Assembly (NCBI GenBank): GCA_034431435.1
Contig: DAOUDG010000002.1
Span: forward strand, 1 to 64,000
DNA: 64,000 nucleotides
Source of the DNA: JAHCIE01 sp034431435
GTDB lineage: Bacteria > Chloroflexota > Anaerolineae > Epilineales > JAHCIE01
Direction of reading: 5' to 3'
The position numbers and the translations under genes are program-made. Position 1 is the stretch's first letter. The number at the start of each line of letters is the position of its first letter. Under the pieces are notes generated by a model. The model did no database searches, was not told the origin of the DNA, and saw only the letters and a program-made list of their open reading frames with translations. This document shows positions 8,313 to 18,283 of this stretch, piece after piece.

Positions 8313-9407
8313 ATGGTTTCTTTCGCAGCTACTGAAGAACAAGAAATGATCGTCGACTCGGTGCGCGACTTTGCCAGGGAGCAATTGCGCAACGTCATGC
8401 GCGAGGCCGACGACAGCGGCGACATCCCCGCTACCATTATCGAGACTGGCTGGGGTCTGGGCATTGTGCCCGCCCTCATCCCCGAGCAGTACGGCGGCTT
8501 CGCGGGCGAGTATTCTGCTGTCACCGGCGCTCTGGTGGGCGAGGAACTGGCCTACGGCGACCTCGCCGGCGCGGTGTATCTCCTCTCGCCCCTCTCCGTC
8601 GCCATTCCCATCCTGCTGGGCGGGACGGAGGAGCAGAAGCACGAGTATCTGCCGCGCTTCGCCAGCGACACCTTCATGCCCGCCACGGCTGCCCTCATCG
8701 AGCCGCGCATCACCTACGACCCCATGGACATGTACACCACGGCCGTCAAGGATGGCGACGTGTACCTGCTCAACGGGACGAAGGCCTACGTACCCCTGGC
8801 CGCCAGCGCGGGCATGATGCTCGTGTGGGCCAAGGAGGGTGATGCCACCCAGGGCTTCCTGGTGGACCTCGGCGCGGCGGGCATCACCATCGGCGAGCGC
8901 GAGAAGAACATGGGCATCAAGGGCCTGCCCACCTACAAGGTTAGCTTCCAGGATGTTCACGTCAGCCCCCAATGCAAGCTAGGTGGCGAGGCGGGCGTCG
9001 ACTTCGAGATGATGCTCGACCACTCTCGCGTCGCCATGTCGGCCATGGCCGTCGGGGTTGGCAAGGCCGCCCTGGAATATGCCATGACCTACGCCAAGGA
9101 GCGCGAGGCCTTCGGCGCGCCGATCGCTACCCGCCAGGCCATCGCCTTCATGCTGGCCGAGATGCAGACCGACCTCGACGGTGGCCGCCTGCTGGTCTGG
9201 GAGGCCGCATGGCGGCTCGATCAGGGCCTGGAAGCGACCCGCGAAGCACGGCTGGCGAAGACCTTCATGGACGACACGGCTCTGATGTGCGGCGACCGCT
9301 CGGTACAGATTCTGGGCGGCCACGGCTACATCCGCGACCACCCGGTCGAGCTGTGGCTGCGCAACGCCCGCGCCTTCGGCGTCCTCGATGGCCTGGCGAT
9401 GGTGTGA
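8313..9407 (+). CDS. acyl-CoA dehydrogenase family protein, Asp at the expected catalytic position
   Basis: A 364-residue acyl-CoA dehydrogenase with the N-terminal helical domain, a middle beta-barrel and the C-terminal FAD helix bundle (AKEREAFGAPIATRQAIAFMLAEMQ; QILGGHGYIRDHPVE). The ATG at 8313 follows AGAGGAGG by 4 bases and 11 bp after the fadD stop. The C terminus reads ARAFGVLDGLAMV, so the position that usually carries the catalytic Glu (EGT/EGL) is Asp-Gly here. The protein also ends at this point, making it shorter than its neighbour. It may be an isoform with altered chain length or act with the second dehydrogenase as a pair; reduced activity is also possible. Confidence 0.93.
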   Translation: MVSFAATEEQEMIVDSVRDFAREQLRNVMREADDSGDIPATIIETGWGLGIVPALIPEQYGGFAGEYSAVTGALVGEELAYGDLAGAVYLLSPLSVAIPILLGGTEEQKHEYLPRFASDTFMPATAALIEPRITYDPMDMYTTAVKDGDVYLLNGTKAYVPLAASAGMMLVWAKEGDATQGFLVDLGAAGITIGEREKNMGIKGLPTYKVSFQDVHVSPQCKLGGEAGVDFEMMLDHSRVAMSAMAVGVGKAALEYAMTYAKEREAFGAPIATRQAIAFMLAEMQTDLDGGRLLVWEAAWRLDQGLEATREARLAKTFMDDTALMCGDRSVQILGGHGYIRDHPVELWLRNARAFGVLDGLAMV

Positions 9408-9413
9408 GACGAT

Positions 9414-9478
9414 CAAGGACCAATGACGAACGACGAAGAACCTGACCTGTTGGTCCTTGGTCCTTCGTCCTTGGTCGG
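9414..9478. repeat. GGACCAA/TTGGTCC dispersed hairpin, copy 1
   Basis: The arms CAAGGACCAA (9414-9423) and TTGGTCCTTG (9450-9459) pair perfectly, and the right side continues with further GGTCCTTCGTCC words. Related hairpins lie at 18767-18840 and 51529-51580. It separates the two acyl-CoA dehydrogenase genes without a T run, so it is more likely a repeat than a strong terminator. Confidence 0.75.
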
Positions 9479-9534
9479 CTAGGGATAAAGTTCAACGCAG
9501 GACGAGGCACGAATAGGAGAGAAGGAGCACCCTG

Positions 9535-10797
<1,263 letters not shown>

Positions 10798-10824
10798 ACC
10801 CCGCGCGGCGCGCGGCAACACCGA

Positions 10825-10853
10825 CGAGGGCCATCCGTGACGGATGGCCCTCG
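10825..10853 (+). terminator. hairpin ending the fad operon
   Basis: The arms CGAGGGCCATCCG (10825-10837) and CGGATGGCCCTCG (10841-10853) are perfect, with a TGA loop. There is no T run, so termination may be factor-assisted. The remaining bases up to the map start (10854-11032) show no further gene or clear promoter. Confidence 0.6.
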
Positions 10854-11032
10854 CTGCGCGGCCAGTGGCGGCGCGGGGGGCGTAGCCGGTTCTAGACTCA
10901 CCCGCGCCCACGGAGTACACTTGTCGGCCAAACGGATCGCCGTCGTCTGACTCCTTTTCCCTTTGAGAGGGGGCCAGACATGGGACGGGCGGTCACCACA
11001 AGAGAAACACCTGGAATAAGCGAAGCACATCC

Positions 11033-11803
11033 ATGGCCGTATCCCTGAAATCCCCCAAGGACATTGACCACATGCGCGAGGCGGGCCGCCTCGTCGCCGA
11101 GATCTATGCTCAACTGGACGAGGCCGTCAGACCCGGCGTCAGTCTCAGTGAGCTGGACAACCTCGTCGAGGCGTACATCCACGAGCGCGGGGCGCAGGGC
11201 CTGTACAAGGGCTATCGCGGCAGCGCAGCCAGCCACCCGCCCTTTCCGGGTGTCATCTGCGCCTCGGTCAACAACGAAATCTGCCACGGTATCCCCGATG
11301 GCCGCATTCTCAAAGAAGGTGACATCATCGGCATCGACATCGGCCTCAAGTACAAGGGCTGGTGCGGCGACGCCTGTGTCACCTACGCCGTGGGCAATGT
11401 CTCACCGCAAGCGCAACGCTTGCTGGATGTCGCCCACATGGCGCTGGAGATGGGCATTCGCGCGGCCCAGCCGGGCAACGACCTGAGCGCCATCGGCTAC
11501 GCCATCCAGGGCTACGTGGATACGCAGGGCATGTCCGTGGTGCGCGAGTGGGGCGGTCACGGTATCGGCAAGAACCTCCACGAGACGCCTTCGGTATCCC
11601 ACGTGCGCCAGCACGAACGGCCGCTGCGCCTGCGCCCCGGCATGGTCTTCACCATCGAGCCGATGGTCAACGTCGGCCAGCCCGAGTGGCGCATGCTCGA
11701 TGATGGCTGGACCGTCGTTACCGCCGACGGCTCCCTGTCCGCCCAATACGAGCATACCATCGTGATCACGCCCAGCGGGCCGGAGATTCTCACGAGGCTA
11801 TGA
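11033..11803 (+). CDS. map: methionine aminopeptidase, type I
   Basis: A 256-residue cytosolic enzyme that removes the initiator Met from nascent proteins. The metal ligands are all visible: Asp102 (IGIDIG), Asp113 (WCGDACVT), His in GGHGIGKNLHE, Glu in FTIEPM and Glu in YEHTIVIT. The substrate His85 is in NEICHGIP. The length and the absence of an N-terminal zinc extension fit a type Ia enzyme. The ribosome site is weak (GCGAAG). It is not adjacent to adk/secY as in many genomes. Confidence 0.96.
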   Translation: MAVSLKSPKDIDHMREAGRLVAEIYAQLDEAVRPGVSLSELDNLVEAYIHERGAQGLYKGYRGSAASHPPFPGVICASVNNEICHGIPDGRILKEGDIIGIDIGLKYKGWCGDACVTYAVGNVSPQAQRLLDVAHMALEMGIRAAQPGNDLSAIGYAIQGYVDTQGMSVVREWGGHGIGKNLHETPSVSHVRQHERPLRLRPGMVFTIEPMVNVGQPEWRMLDDGWTVVTADGSLSAQYEHTIVITPSGPEILTRL

Positions 11804-11820
11804 CGCGCTGCGTCTACGAA

Positions 11821-11850
11821 TTGGCCTTTTCGCAGCCAGCCCGCTATACT
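11821..11850 (+). promoter_or_regulatory. promoter of the GyrA-CTD gene
   Basis: TTGGCC (11821-11826), an 18-bp spacer and TATACT (11845-11850). The start codon follows 32 bp downstream. The TATACT hexamer recurs before other genes in this window. Confidence 0.6.
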
Positions 11851-11881
11851 TAGTGGCGAAGCCCATCTCGCAAGGGAGCGT

Positions 11882-12970
11882 ATGTCCTCTTCACCGTGGC
11901 GCGCCCGCCTCGACAGCCTGAACCTCTCTGACGCCGCGCGGGAACTCGTTGAAGAACTGATCGACGAGAACGAGCGTCTGCGCGCCTTCCTGGCCGAGCA
12001 TCGCGCCGCGCCCGCCGCCCCTGCCCCGCGCGAGTCGGCGGCCCGCCCCCCCGTCCTTGACACGCGCGCCTTCCCCGCCTCGCGTATGCTTGTCACCCTC
12101 AGCGCGGCGGGCCTTGCCAAGCGTACCGAGATCAACGCTTACGGCCGCCAGCGTCGCGGCGGCGTCGGCAACTTCGACTTGCGCGTCCGCGACGATGACA
12201 CCGCTCGCTTCGTGGTGGTCGCCGACAGCGACGACCATCTGCTGTTGCTCACCCAGAGCGGCCGCGTCTACCGCGTCGCCATCGCCGCCCTGCCCCTGAC
12301 CGAACGCAACGGCAAGGGTGAGCCAGTCGGCCAGCTGTGCGCCATGCCCGACGACGAGCGCCTCGCCGCCGTACTGGCCCTCACCGAGGCCGACTTGCAG
12401 CGCTACATCGTCCTTACCAGCCAGACCGGCTTCGTCAAGCGCATGCGCGCCCACTACTTCGGCCCCAGCTACGAGCAGGGCAAGACAGTCATCGACCCGC
12501 GCCAGACCGGCGGCCCCGCCGCGGCCATGTGCCTCAGCGGCGGCTCGGCCGACGTACTGCTGGTCAGCCGCCAGGCGATGGCGACCCGCTTCAGCATCAG
12601 TGTCGCCCCGCTCCAGGCCGCGCCTGGCATCAAGCTGCGTTCCGACGACAGCCTGATCGGGGTGGTGGCTGTCAGCGAGGAGAGTGCGGTGGCCGTCATC
12701 ACCGCCGACGGCCTGGGCACGCGCCGCCTTATGGAAGGCTTCACACCCAACAAGTCACCCGGCGCCGCCGGTAAGATCATGATGAAGACCGACGAGGTCG
12801 CGGGTGTCGCGCTGGCCCCTGATCGCGCCGAATTGATTGCCCTGACCCGCTTCGGCAAGGCGATTCGCTTCGAGGCCGATGAGATTCCGGCCAAGACTGC
12901 GCCCGTCCAGGGCGTGGACATCGTCGAAGTACGCGGCGACGCTGTGACCGCTGTCGCCAGTCTCGAATGA
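11882..12970 (+). CDS. free-standing DNA gyrase A C-terminal beta-pinwheel protein
   Basis: The 362-residue protein begins with a short helical, Glu-rich segment (residues ~10-45, EELIDENERLRAFLAEHR) and a Pro/Ala linker. The rest is a run of GyrA C-terminal repeats: MLVTLSAAGLAKRTEINAY, then the GyrA-box-like QRRGGVG (~residues 86-92), and blades such as LLLLTQSGRVYRV, IVLTSQTGFVKRM and VITADGLGTRRL. GyrA CTDs wrap DNA in a positive sense. The winged-helix/catalytic-Tyr region of GyrA is absent, and it has its own promoter and ribosome site (AAGGGAG), so it is not a fragment of a broken gene visible here. gyrB lies 27 kb downstream and no full gyrA is in the window. A role as a gyrase modulator or DNA-wrapping protein is inferred. 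Confidence 0.88.
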   Translation: MSSSPWRARLDSLNLSDAARELVEELIDENERLRAFLAEHRAAPAAPAPRESAARPPVLDTRAFPASRMLVTLSAAGLAKRTEINAYGRQRRGGVGNFDLRVRDDDTARFVVVADSDDHLLLLTQSGRVYRVAIAALPLTERNGKGEPVGQLCAMPDDERLAAVLALTEADLQRYIVLTSQTGFVKRMRAHYFGPSYEQGKTVIDPRQTGGPAAAMCLSGGSADVLLVSRQAMATRFSISVAPLQAAPGIKLRSDDSLIGVVAVSEESAVAVITADGLGTRRLMEGFTPNKSPGAAGKIMMKTDEVAGVALAPDRAELIALTRFGKAIRFEADEIPAKTAPVQGVDIVEVRGDAVTAVASLE

Positions 12971-13013
12971 TATCCTGCATCCTGTCACCCATCGCGATTC
13001 ACCTAAGGAGACG

Positions 13014-13343
13014 ATGATGCCCGAGAACCTGACCATGGCCCAGATCATGCACAACATGCCCAAGGTCTTCAAGGCCGACCGCGCCGCCGGCGTGGATGCC
13101 GACATCCAGTTCCGCTTCACGGGCGAGGAGCCGGGCAACTACGTCCTCAGCGTGCGCGACGGCCAGGCGAGCATCGCCGAGGGCGAGATTCCCAACGCCG
13201 CGGCGACCATCGACGCGCCGTCCGAGGTGTGGAAGGGCGTCGCCCTCGGCCAGACCAACGCTATGACGGCCTTCATGACCGGCAAGTTCAAGGCGACCGG
13301 CGACATGGGCCTGCTCATGCGCCTGCCGACCATGTTTGGATAA
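13014..13343 (+). CDS. SCP2 sterol-binding-like domain protein
   Basis: A 109-residue single-domain protein of the SCP2 fold: an N-terminal helix (MAQIMHNMPKVF), a beta-sheet with QFRFTGEEPGNYVLSVRDGQ, and the characteristic C-terminal MTAFMTGKFKATGDMGLLMRL. SCP2 domains bind acyl chains or acyl-CoAs, so a carrier role beside the fad operon is plausible. TAAGGAGA precedes the ATG; the second Met (13017) is equally possible. Confidence 0.88.
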   Translation: MMPENLTMAQIMHNMPKVFKADRAAGVDADIQFRFTGEEPGNYVLSVRDGQASIAEGEIPNAAATIDAPSEVWKGVALGQTNAMTAFMTGKFKATGDMGLLMRLPTMFG

Positions 13344-13460
13344 GAGATGCTTGCTGCGTGATGCGTGAGAAGGGGACTCCTTGCGATCGCGCGTTGTCCC
13401 GTTCTGGTCGAGCACGAAGGCCACGAAGCGCGCTGGGGGAAGAATAAACCGGCCCTCTTC

Positions 13461-13486
13461 GTGGCCTGTGTGCTAGCACAGGCCAC
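13461..13486. terminator. hairpin after the SCP2-like gene
   Basis: The arms GTGGCCTGTG (13461-13470) and CACAGGCCAC (13477-13486) enclose TGCTAG. It lies in the 301-base gap between the SCP2 gene and coxG. The rest of this gap holds TGCGTGATGCGTGAGAAG-type low-complexity words at its start and the coxG promoter at its end; no gene is seen. Confidence 0.6.
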
Positions 13487-13518
13487 ACCAACGCCTTCGT
13501 CCGCCTCCGGCGGGCGAC

Positions 13519-13547
13519 TTGCGTTTATTCTTGACTTTGCTTATACT
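13519..13547 (+). promoter_or_regulatory. promoter of the cox cluster
   Basis: TTGCGT (13519-13524), 17 bp, TATACT (13542-13547). It lies ~100 bp before the proposed coxG start and would drive coxG-coxS-coxL-coxM. The -35 matches consensus poorly and may depend on an activator. Confidence 0.5.
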
Positions 13548-13644
13548 CTCAGCATCTTTCCGGGCATCTCGCCCAGTTTCCCTGCCTGCGGATGAGCAAT
13601 CGTATCCCATTCTCAGCATCGAGGCTGTTCTCCAGGAGCTGCGC

Positions 13645-14286
13645 GTGAAGATCACCGGTAGCTACACCTTCGACGCCCCACAGCAAGACGTGTGGGACCT
13701 CCTCATGGACCCCAACGTGATTGCGAAGGCCATGCCCGGCGTCGACCAGTTCACCCCTGTCGGCCCCAATCAGTACGAAGCGCAGATGAAGGTAGGTCTG
13801 GGCGCGGTCAGCGGCCAGTACGCCGCCCGCTTCACCCTCTCCAACATTGACCCCATCACCTCCTACACGATGACCATCAACGGCAAGGGACAGCGTGGCT
13901 TTGTCAACGGCACGGGCGAGGTGCGCCTCGAACCCGACGGCGACAAGACCATCTGCCACTACGTCGGTGACGCCGCCCTGGGCGGTCAACTGGCCGGCGT
14001 CGCCCAACGCCTCGTCGAAGGCGCGGGCCGCACCGTCATCAACCAGGGCTTCAAGTCCCTCGACGCCCAGTTGGCGCAACGTCGCGCGCCGGCCATCGCG
14101 CCGCCGGCCGAAGTCGCGCCCGCGCCCGAGGCCGCGCCGGGGGCCGCGCCTACGCCGCCGCCCGCGCCCATCTGGACGCGCCCCGCGCCGGCGCCATCCG
14201 GCGTGCCGACCAACCCCTTCCTGTGGATCGTCGTGGGCGCTGTCGGTATGGCAATCATCCTCTGGCTGTTCGACCGCCGCAAGTAG
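13645..14286 (+). CDS. coxG: CO dehydrogenase-associated CoxG family protein (SRPBCC fold, membrane-anchored)
   Basis: A 213-residue protein. The GTG at 13645 is chosen because CAGGAG lies 6 bases upstream and the protein then begins VKITGSYTFDAPQQDVWDLL, the standard CoxG N terminus; the longer open frame crosses the promoter region. Residues ~1-150 form the SRPBCC/Bet v1-like domain (PGVDQFTPVG, YAARFTLSNIDP), followed by a Pro/Ala-rich linker and a C-terminal transmembrane helix (PFLWIVVGAVGMAIILWLF) with basic DRRK. CoxG recruits the CO dehydrogenase to the membrane and may pass electrons to quinones in known systems. Confidence 0.9.
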   Translation: MKITGSYTFDAPQQDVWDLLMDPNVIAKAMPGVDQFTPVGPNQYEAQMKVGLGAVSGQYAARFTLSNIDPITSYTMTINGKGQRGFVNGTGEVRLEPDGDKTICHYVGDAALGGQLAGVAQRLVEGAGRTVINQGFKSLDAQLAQRRAPAIAPPAEVAPAPEAAPGAAPTPPPAPIWTRPAPAPSGVPTNPFLWIVVGAVGMAIILWLFDRRK

Positions 14287-14414
14287 CCTGCTGCGCCCGC
14301 TGCGGGGCGCGTGTTGAATCGGTCTCGGTTCGCGCCATACGGCCTGCGTGCGTCGTGTCCGGCGGTTCCGCCTGCCCGGCTGACGCCTGTCCAACCCATA
14401 AGAGGAGAGTGACT

Positions 14415-14879
14415 GTGACAACTGTGACCCTCACCGTCAACGGCAAGAAGCACACTCACGACGTTGAGCCGCGCCTGCTTCTCGTCCACTACCTGCGGGA
14501 TACCCTCGGCCTGACGGGGACCCACGTGGGATGTGACACGAGCCAATGCGGCTCCTGCACCGTTCACATGAACGGCATGGCGGTCAAGTCATGCACCGTG
14601 TTGGCGGTCCAGGCCGACGGGGCCGACATTACCACCATCGAGGGTCTGGCTCAGAATGGCAAGCTGCACCCTCTCCAGGAAGGCTTCTGGGAGATGCACG
14701 GTTTGCAGTGCGGCTTCTGCACGCCGGGCATGATCATGACTGCGGCCGATCTCCTGAAGCGCAACCCTCATCCCAGCGAGGCTGAAATCCGCGCCGGGCT
14801 GGAGGGCAACCTGTGCCGCTGCACCGGCTACCACAACATCGTGCGCGCCGTCCAGTACGCCGCCGACAAGTCCCGCTAA
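14415..14879 (+). CDS. coxS: molybdenum hydroxylase small subunit, 2Fe-2S (CoxS-like)
   Basis: A 154-residue iron-sulfur subunit carrying two [2Fe-2S] clusters. The plant-ferredoxin-type cluster ligands are in GCDTSQCGSC plus a following Cys, and the second cluster is ligated by CGFC and CRC (near the C terminus in NLCRCTGYHNI). It transfers electrons from the Mo site in CoxL to the FAD in CoxM. The GTG at 14415 follows AGAGGAGAG; the family start VTTVTLTVNGKKH fits. Confidence 0.96.
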   Translation: MTTVTLTVNGKKHTHDVEPRLLLVHYLRDTLGLTGTHVGCDTSQCGSCTVHMNGMAVKSCTVLAVQADGADITTIEGLAQNGKLHPLQEGFWEMHGLQCGFCTPGMIMTAADLLKRNPHPSEAEIRAGLEGNLCRCTGYHNIVRAVQYAADKSR

Positions 14880-14918
14880 GCCCTCCACGTTCGACGTCGA
14901 GTACCCAGGAGAGAGTCT

Positions 14919-17258
14919 ATGGCAACGCAGATGATCGGCTCTTCCATCAAGCGTGTCGAGGATCCCCGCTTCATCACCGGCAAGGGCATGTACACCGATG
15001 ACATCAAGCTACCCGGCATGGTTCATGCCGCGTTCGTGCGCAGCCCGTATGCCCATGCCACCATCAGCAGCATCGACGTCAGCGCGGCCCAGGCCATGCC
15101 CGGCGTCGTCGCCGTCTACACCGGCCAGGATATGGCCGATGCGGGCGTTGGCTCCGTGCCGTGCGGCTGGTTGCTGCCTGGCTTGATCATCCCACCCCAC
15201 CCGCCCATCGCCGTCAACCGCGTGCGCTACGTTGGCGAGATCGTCGCCGTCGTGCTGGCCGAGAATCCCTATGTCGCCCACGACGCCGCCGAGGCCGTGG
15301 CCGTGGACTACGACGCCCTGCCGGCCGTCGTCGACCCGCGCGCCGCCCAGGGTGGCCCTACCGTCCACGACGAGGCCCCCGATAATGTGGCCTTCAGCTG
15401 GACCATCGGCGACCAGGCCAAGACCGACGCCGCCTTCGCCCAGGCTCACAAGGTGGCGAAGGTGGAGCTGGTCAACAACCGCCTGATCCCCAATGCCCTG
15501 GAGCCGCGCGCCGCCGTGGCCCGCGTCGAGCCGACCGGCGACATCACACTGTGGATGACCTCCCAGAACCCCCATATTCACCGCCTGCTCATCGCCGCAT
15601 TCATCCTGAACCTGCCGGAGCATAAGCTACGGGTCATCGCTCCCGACGTGGGTGGCGGCTTCGGTTCCAAGATTTTCGTCTACCCCGAGGAGGTCATCGT
15701 CGTCTGGGCGGCCCTGCAGAGCGGCCAGCCCGTGAAGTGGAACTCGACGCGCCGCGAGAGCTACATCGCCGATGCCCACGGCCGCGACCACGTCACCGAG
15801 GGCGAGATGGCCTTCGACGAGGCCGGCCACATCATCGGCCTGCGGGTGACGACCTGGGCGGGCATGGGCGCGTATCTGTCCACCTTCTCGACGGCCATCC
15901 CCACCTATCTGTACGGCACGCTCCTCTCGGGCCAGTACCCTATCCCGGCCATCTTTGCCCAGGTCTACGGCACCTTCACCAACACGGTCATGGTCGACGC
16001 CTACCGAGGCGCGGGCCGCCCCGAGGCGACCTTCGTGGTGGAACGCCTGGTGGACCTGGGGGCGGGCGAGTTGGGCCTCGACCCGGCCGAGCTGCGCCGC
16101 CGCAACTTCATCGCACCCAGCGCCTTCCCCTTCCAGACCCAGGTCGCCCTCCAGTACGATAGCGGCAACTACGAAGTGGCCCTCGACCGCGCGCTGGAGA
16201 AGCTCAACTACAGCCAGCTGCGGGCCGAGCAAGCGGCCGCCCGCCAGCAGGGCCGCTACATCGGTATCGGCTTCTCAACCGCCATCGAGGCCTGCGGCCT
16301 GGCCCCGTCGTCGGTCGTCGGCTCCCTGGGCGCGCAGGCCGGTCAGTGGGAGAGCGCGGTGGTGCGCGTGCATCCGACGGGCAAGGTAACGGTGCAGACT
16401 GGCTCCCACAGCCACGGCCAGGGCCACGAGACGACCTTCGCCCAGATTGTCGCCGACGGCTTCGGCATCCCCCTGGAAGACATAGCCATTCAGCACGGCG
16501 ACACGGGTAGCTCGCCCTTCGGCTGGGGCACGTATGGCAGCCGCTCGGCGGCGGTCGGCGGCAGCGCCATCGCGGTCAGCGTCAAGAAGCTCCAGGACAA
16601 GATCAAGCACATCGCCGCCCACCTGCTAGAGGCGGCGCATGAGGACATGGAGTACGCCGACGGCAAGGCCTTCGTGCGCGGCGCACCGACCCGCGTCAAG
16701 ACCTTCGGCGAGGTCGCGCTCATGGCGCACCTGGCCCACAACTACCCCGCTGACCTGGAGCCGGGCCTGGAGGCGACAAGCTTCTTCGACCCGACCAACT
16801 TCACCTATCCCTTCTGCACCCATATCGCGGTGGTCGAGGTGGACCCGGCGACGGGGCAGGTCGAGGTCAAGCGCTACCTGGCGGTGGACGACGTAGGCAA
16901 CCTCATCAACCCTATGATCGTCGACGGCCAGATTCACGGCGGTGTGGCCCAGGGCATCGGACAGGCTCTCTACGAGGGTGCGGTGTATGACGAGAACGGC
17001 CAGCTGGTGACCGGCTCGATGATGGACTACGCGCTGCCCAAGGCGCGTTATCTACCCATGATCGAGACCGAGCAGACAGTCACGCCCGCGCCGCAGAATC
17101 CTCTGGGCGTCAAGGGCGTGGGGGAGATCGGCGCGATTGCGTCGCCCGCCGCCATCGCCAACGCCGTCGTCGACGCCCTCAAGCCCTTTGGCGTCACCCA
17201 CCTGGACATGCCTATCACGCCGGAGAAGATTCACGCCGCCATGAGGCGTGAAGCGTAG
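14919..17258 (+). CDS. coxL: molybdenum hydroxylase large subunit, form II CoxL-like
   Basis: This 779-residue catalytic subunit binds the Mo-molybdopterin cytosine dinucleotide cofactor. It starts with the family signature IGSSIKRVEDPRFITGKGMY and contains GGGFGSK and the C-terminal catalytic Glu in GVGEIGAI. The active-site loop reads AYRGAGR (residues 361-367), which is the form II motif; true form I CO dehydrogenases have AYRCSFR with the S-selanyl Cys. Form II enzymes have uncertain substrates: CO oxidation has been claimed for some, and others are aldehyde or N-heterocycle hydroxylases. AGGAGAGA precedes the ATG. The rest of the cox-type gene set is present nearby. Confidence 0.95.
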   Translation: MATQMIGSSIKRVEDPRFITGKGMYTDDIKLPGMVHAAFVRSPYAHATISSIDVSAAQAMPGVVAVYTGQDMADAGVGSVPCGWLLPGLIIPPHPPIAVNRVRYVGEIVAVVLAENPYVAHDAAEAVAVDYDALPAVVDPRAAQGGPTVHDEAPDNVAFSWTIGDQAKTDAAFAQAHKVAKVELVNNRLIPNALEPRAAVARVEPTGDITLWMTSQNPHIHRLLIAAFILNLPEHKLRVIAPDVGGGFGSKIFVYPEEVIVVWAALQSGQPVKWNSTRRESYIADAHGRDHVTEGEMAFDEAGHIIGLRVTTWAGMGAYLSTFSTAIPTYLYGTLLSGQYPIPAIFAQVYGTFTNTVMVDAYRGAGRPEATFVVERLVDLGAGELGLDPAELRRRNFIAPSAFPFQTQVALQYDSGNYEVALDRALEKLNYSQLRAEQAAARQQGRYIGIGFSTAIEACGLAPSSVVGSLGAQAGQWESAVVRVHPTGKVTVQTGSHSHGQGHETTFAQIVADGFGIPLEDIAIQHGDTGSSPFGWGTYGSRSAAVGGSAIAVSVKKLQDKIKHIAAHLLEAAHEDMEYADGKAFVRGAPTRVKTFGEVALMAHLAHNYPADLEPGLEATSFFDPTNFTYPFCTHIAVVEVDPATGQVEVKRYLAVDDVGNLINPMIVDGQIHGGVAQGIGQALYEGAVYDENGQLVTGSMMDYALPKARYLPMIETEQTVTPAPQNPLGVKGVGEIGAIASPAAIANAVVDALKPFGVTHLDMPITPEKIHAAMRREA

Positions 17259-17273
17259 CGCGCGGCGCGTGGC

Positions 17274-17364
17274 GCGTGAGAAGCGGCATCGGGAGTTGGG
17301 ATTGGTCTTCTCACGCATCACGCATCACCTATCGCTCTACGCTTTCCGCTTTCCGCTTTCCGCT
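17274..17364. repeat. inverted and short tandem repeats between coxL and coxM
   Basis: GCGTGAGAAG (17274-17283) and CTTCTCACGC (17307-17316) form a hairpin. It is followed by ACGCATC twice (17313-17326) and the 7-bp unit CGCTTTC three times plus CGCT (17340-17364). The coxM ribosome site lies directly after. Confidence 0.75.
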
Positions 17365-17377
17365 CTACGGAGGTCTC

Positions 17378-18205
17378 ATGTACCCCGCCAGGTTTGACTA
17401 CGTGCGCGCCGGCTCCGTCGAGGAGGCCATCTCGCTTCTCCAACAGCATAGCGATGCCAAGCTGATGGCCGGCGGCCACAGCCTGCTGCCCCTGATGAAA
17501 CTCCGCCTCGCCACGCCGGCTGTCATCATCGACATCGGCCGCGTGCCGGGCCTCAAGGGTGCGCGCCGCGAGGGCGGCGGCGTCACCATCGGCGCGCTGA
17601 CTACCCACGCCGAGATTGCCGCCTCGGCCGACGTGAAGGCCGTCGCCCCGGCGGTGGCCGAGGCGGCCGGCGACGTCGGCGACGTGCAGGTGCGCAATCG
17701 CGGCACGCTGGGCGGCAACATCGCCCACGCCGACCCGGCCAGTGACCTGCCCACCGTCCTGCTTGCCCTGGACGCAGTGATTCACGTCGTCGGTCCCCAG
17801 GGCCGCCGTAGCATCAAGGCCGCCGACTTCTTCGTCGACCTGATGACCACATCCCTCGACTTCGATGAGGTCATCACCGACGTATTCATCCCGGCCGCTC
17901 CTCGGTCGGCCTATGTCAAGTTCGAGAACCCGGCCTCCGGCTACGCCATGCTGGGCGCGTGCGCCAGCCTTACCTCAGGCGGCGCGAAAGTCACCCTCGG
18001 CGGCGGCACACCCACGCCGCGCCGCCTGACGGCGGTGGAGGCGGCGCTGGCGGGCGGCTCGACGGACTACGCCGCCGCGGCCACCCACGCCGCCGACGGC
18101 ATCGACGACTGGATGGGCGACATCCACGCCTCGGCCGACTACCGCAAGGCGGTGGCGCCGGTGTTCGTGGAGCGCGCGCTCAAGGCCGCTGCCGACCACA
18201 AGTAG
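17378..18205 (+). CDS. coxM: molybdenum hydroxylase FAD-binding medium subunit (CoxM-like)
   Basis: A 275-residue flavoprotein subunit that passes electrons from the Fe-S clusters to the acceptor. FAD-binding motifs are AGGHSLLPLMKLR (~residue 33) and TLGGNIAHADPASDLP (~112), followed by the CO dehydrogenase flavoprotein C-terminal domain with ENPASGYAMLGACASL. The ATG at 17378 follows CGGAGG; the open frame upstream runs only through the repeats. The order S-L-M differs from the M-S-L order of Oligotropha carboxidovorans. Confidence 0.95.
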   Translation: MYPARFDYVRAGSVEEAISLLQQHSDAKLMAGGHSLLPLMKLRLATPAVIIDIGRVPGLKGARREGGGVTIGALTTHAEIAASADVKAVAPAVAEAAGDVGDVQVRNRGTLGGNIAHADPASDLPTVLLALDAVIHVVGPQGRRSIKAADFFVDLMTTSLDFDEVITDVFIPAAPRSAYVKFENPASGYAMLGACASLTSGGAKVTLGGGTPTPRRLTAVEAALAGGSTDYAAAATHAADGIDDWMGDIHASADYRKAVAPVFVERALKAAADHK

Positions 18206-18283
18206 GACATCCGACCTCGCGACAGACGCGGGGGGCCGGCCGCCTGATTGCCGCTCGTCCCCCGCTTCCCAAAGGAGCGCCCC

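Noticed and set aside
11882..12970. Degraded gyrA pseudogene
   Set aside because: The frame is intact, has promoter and ribosome site, and no remnant of the catalytic core precedes it.
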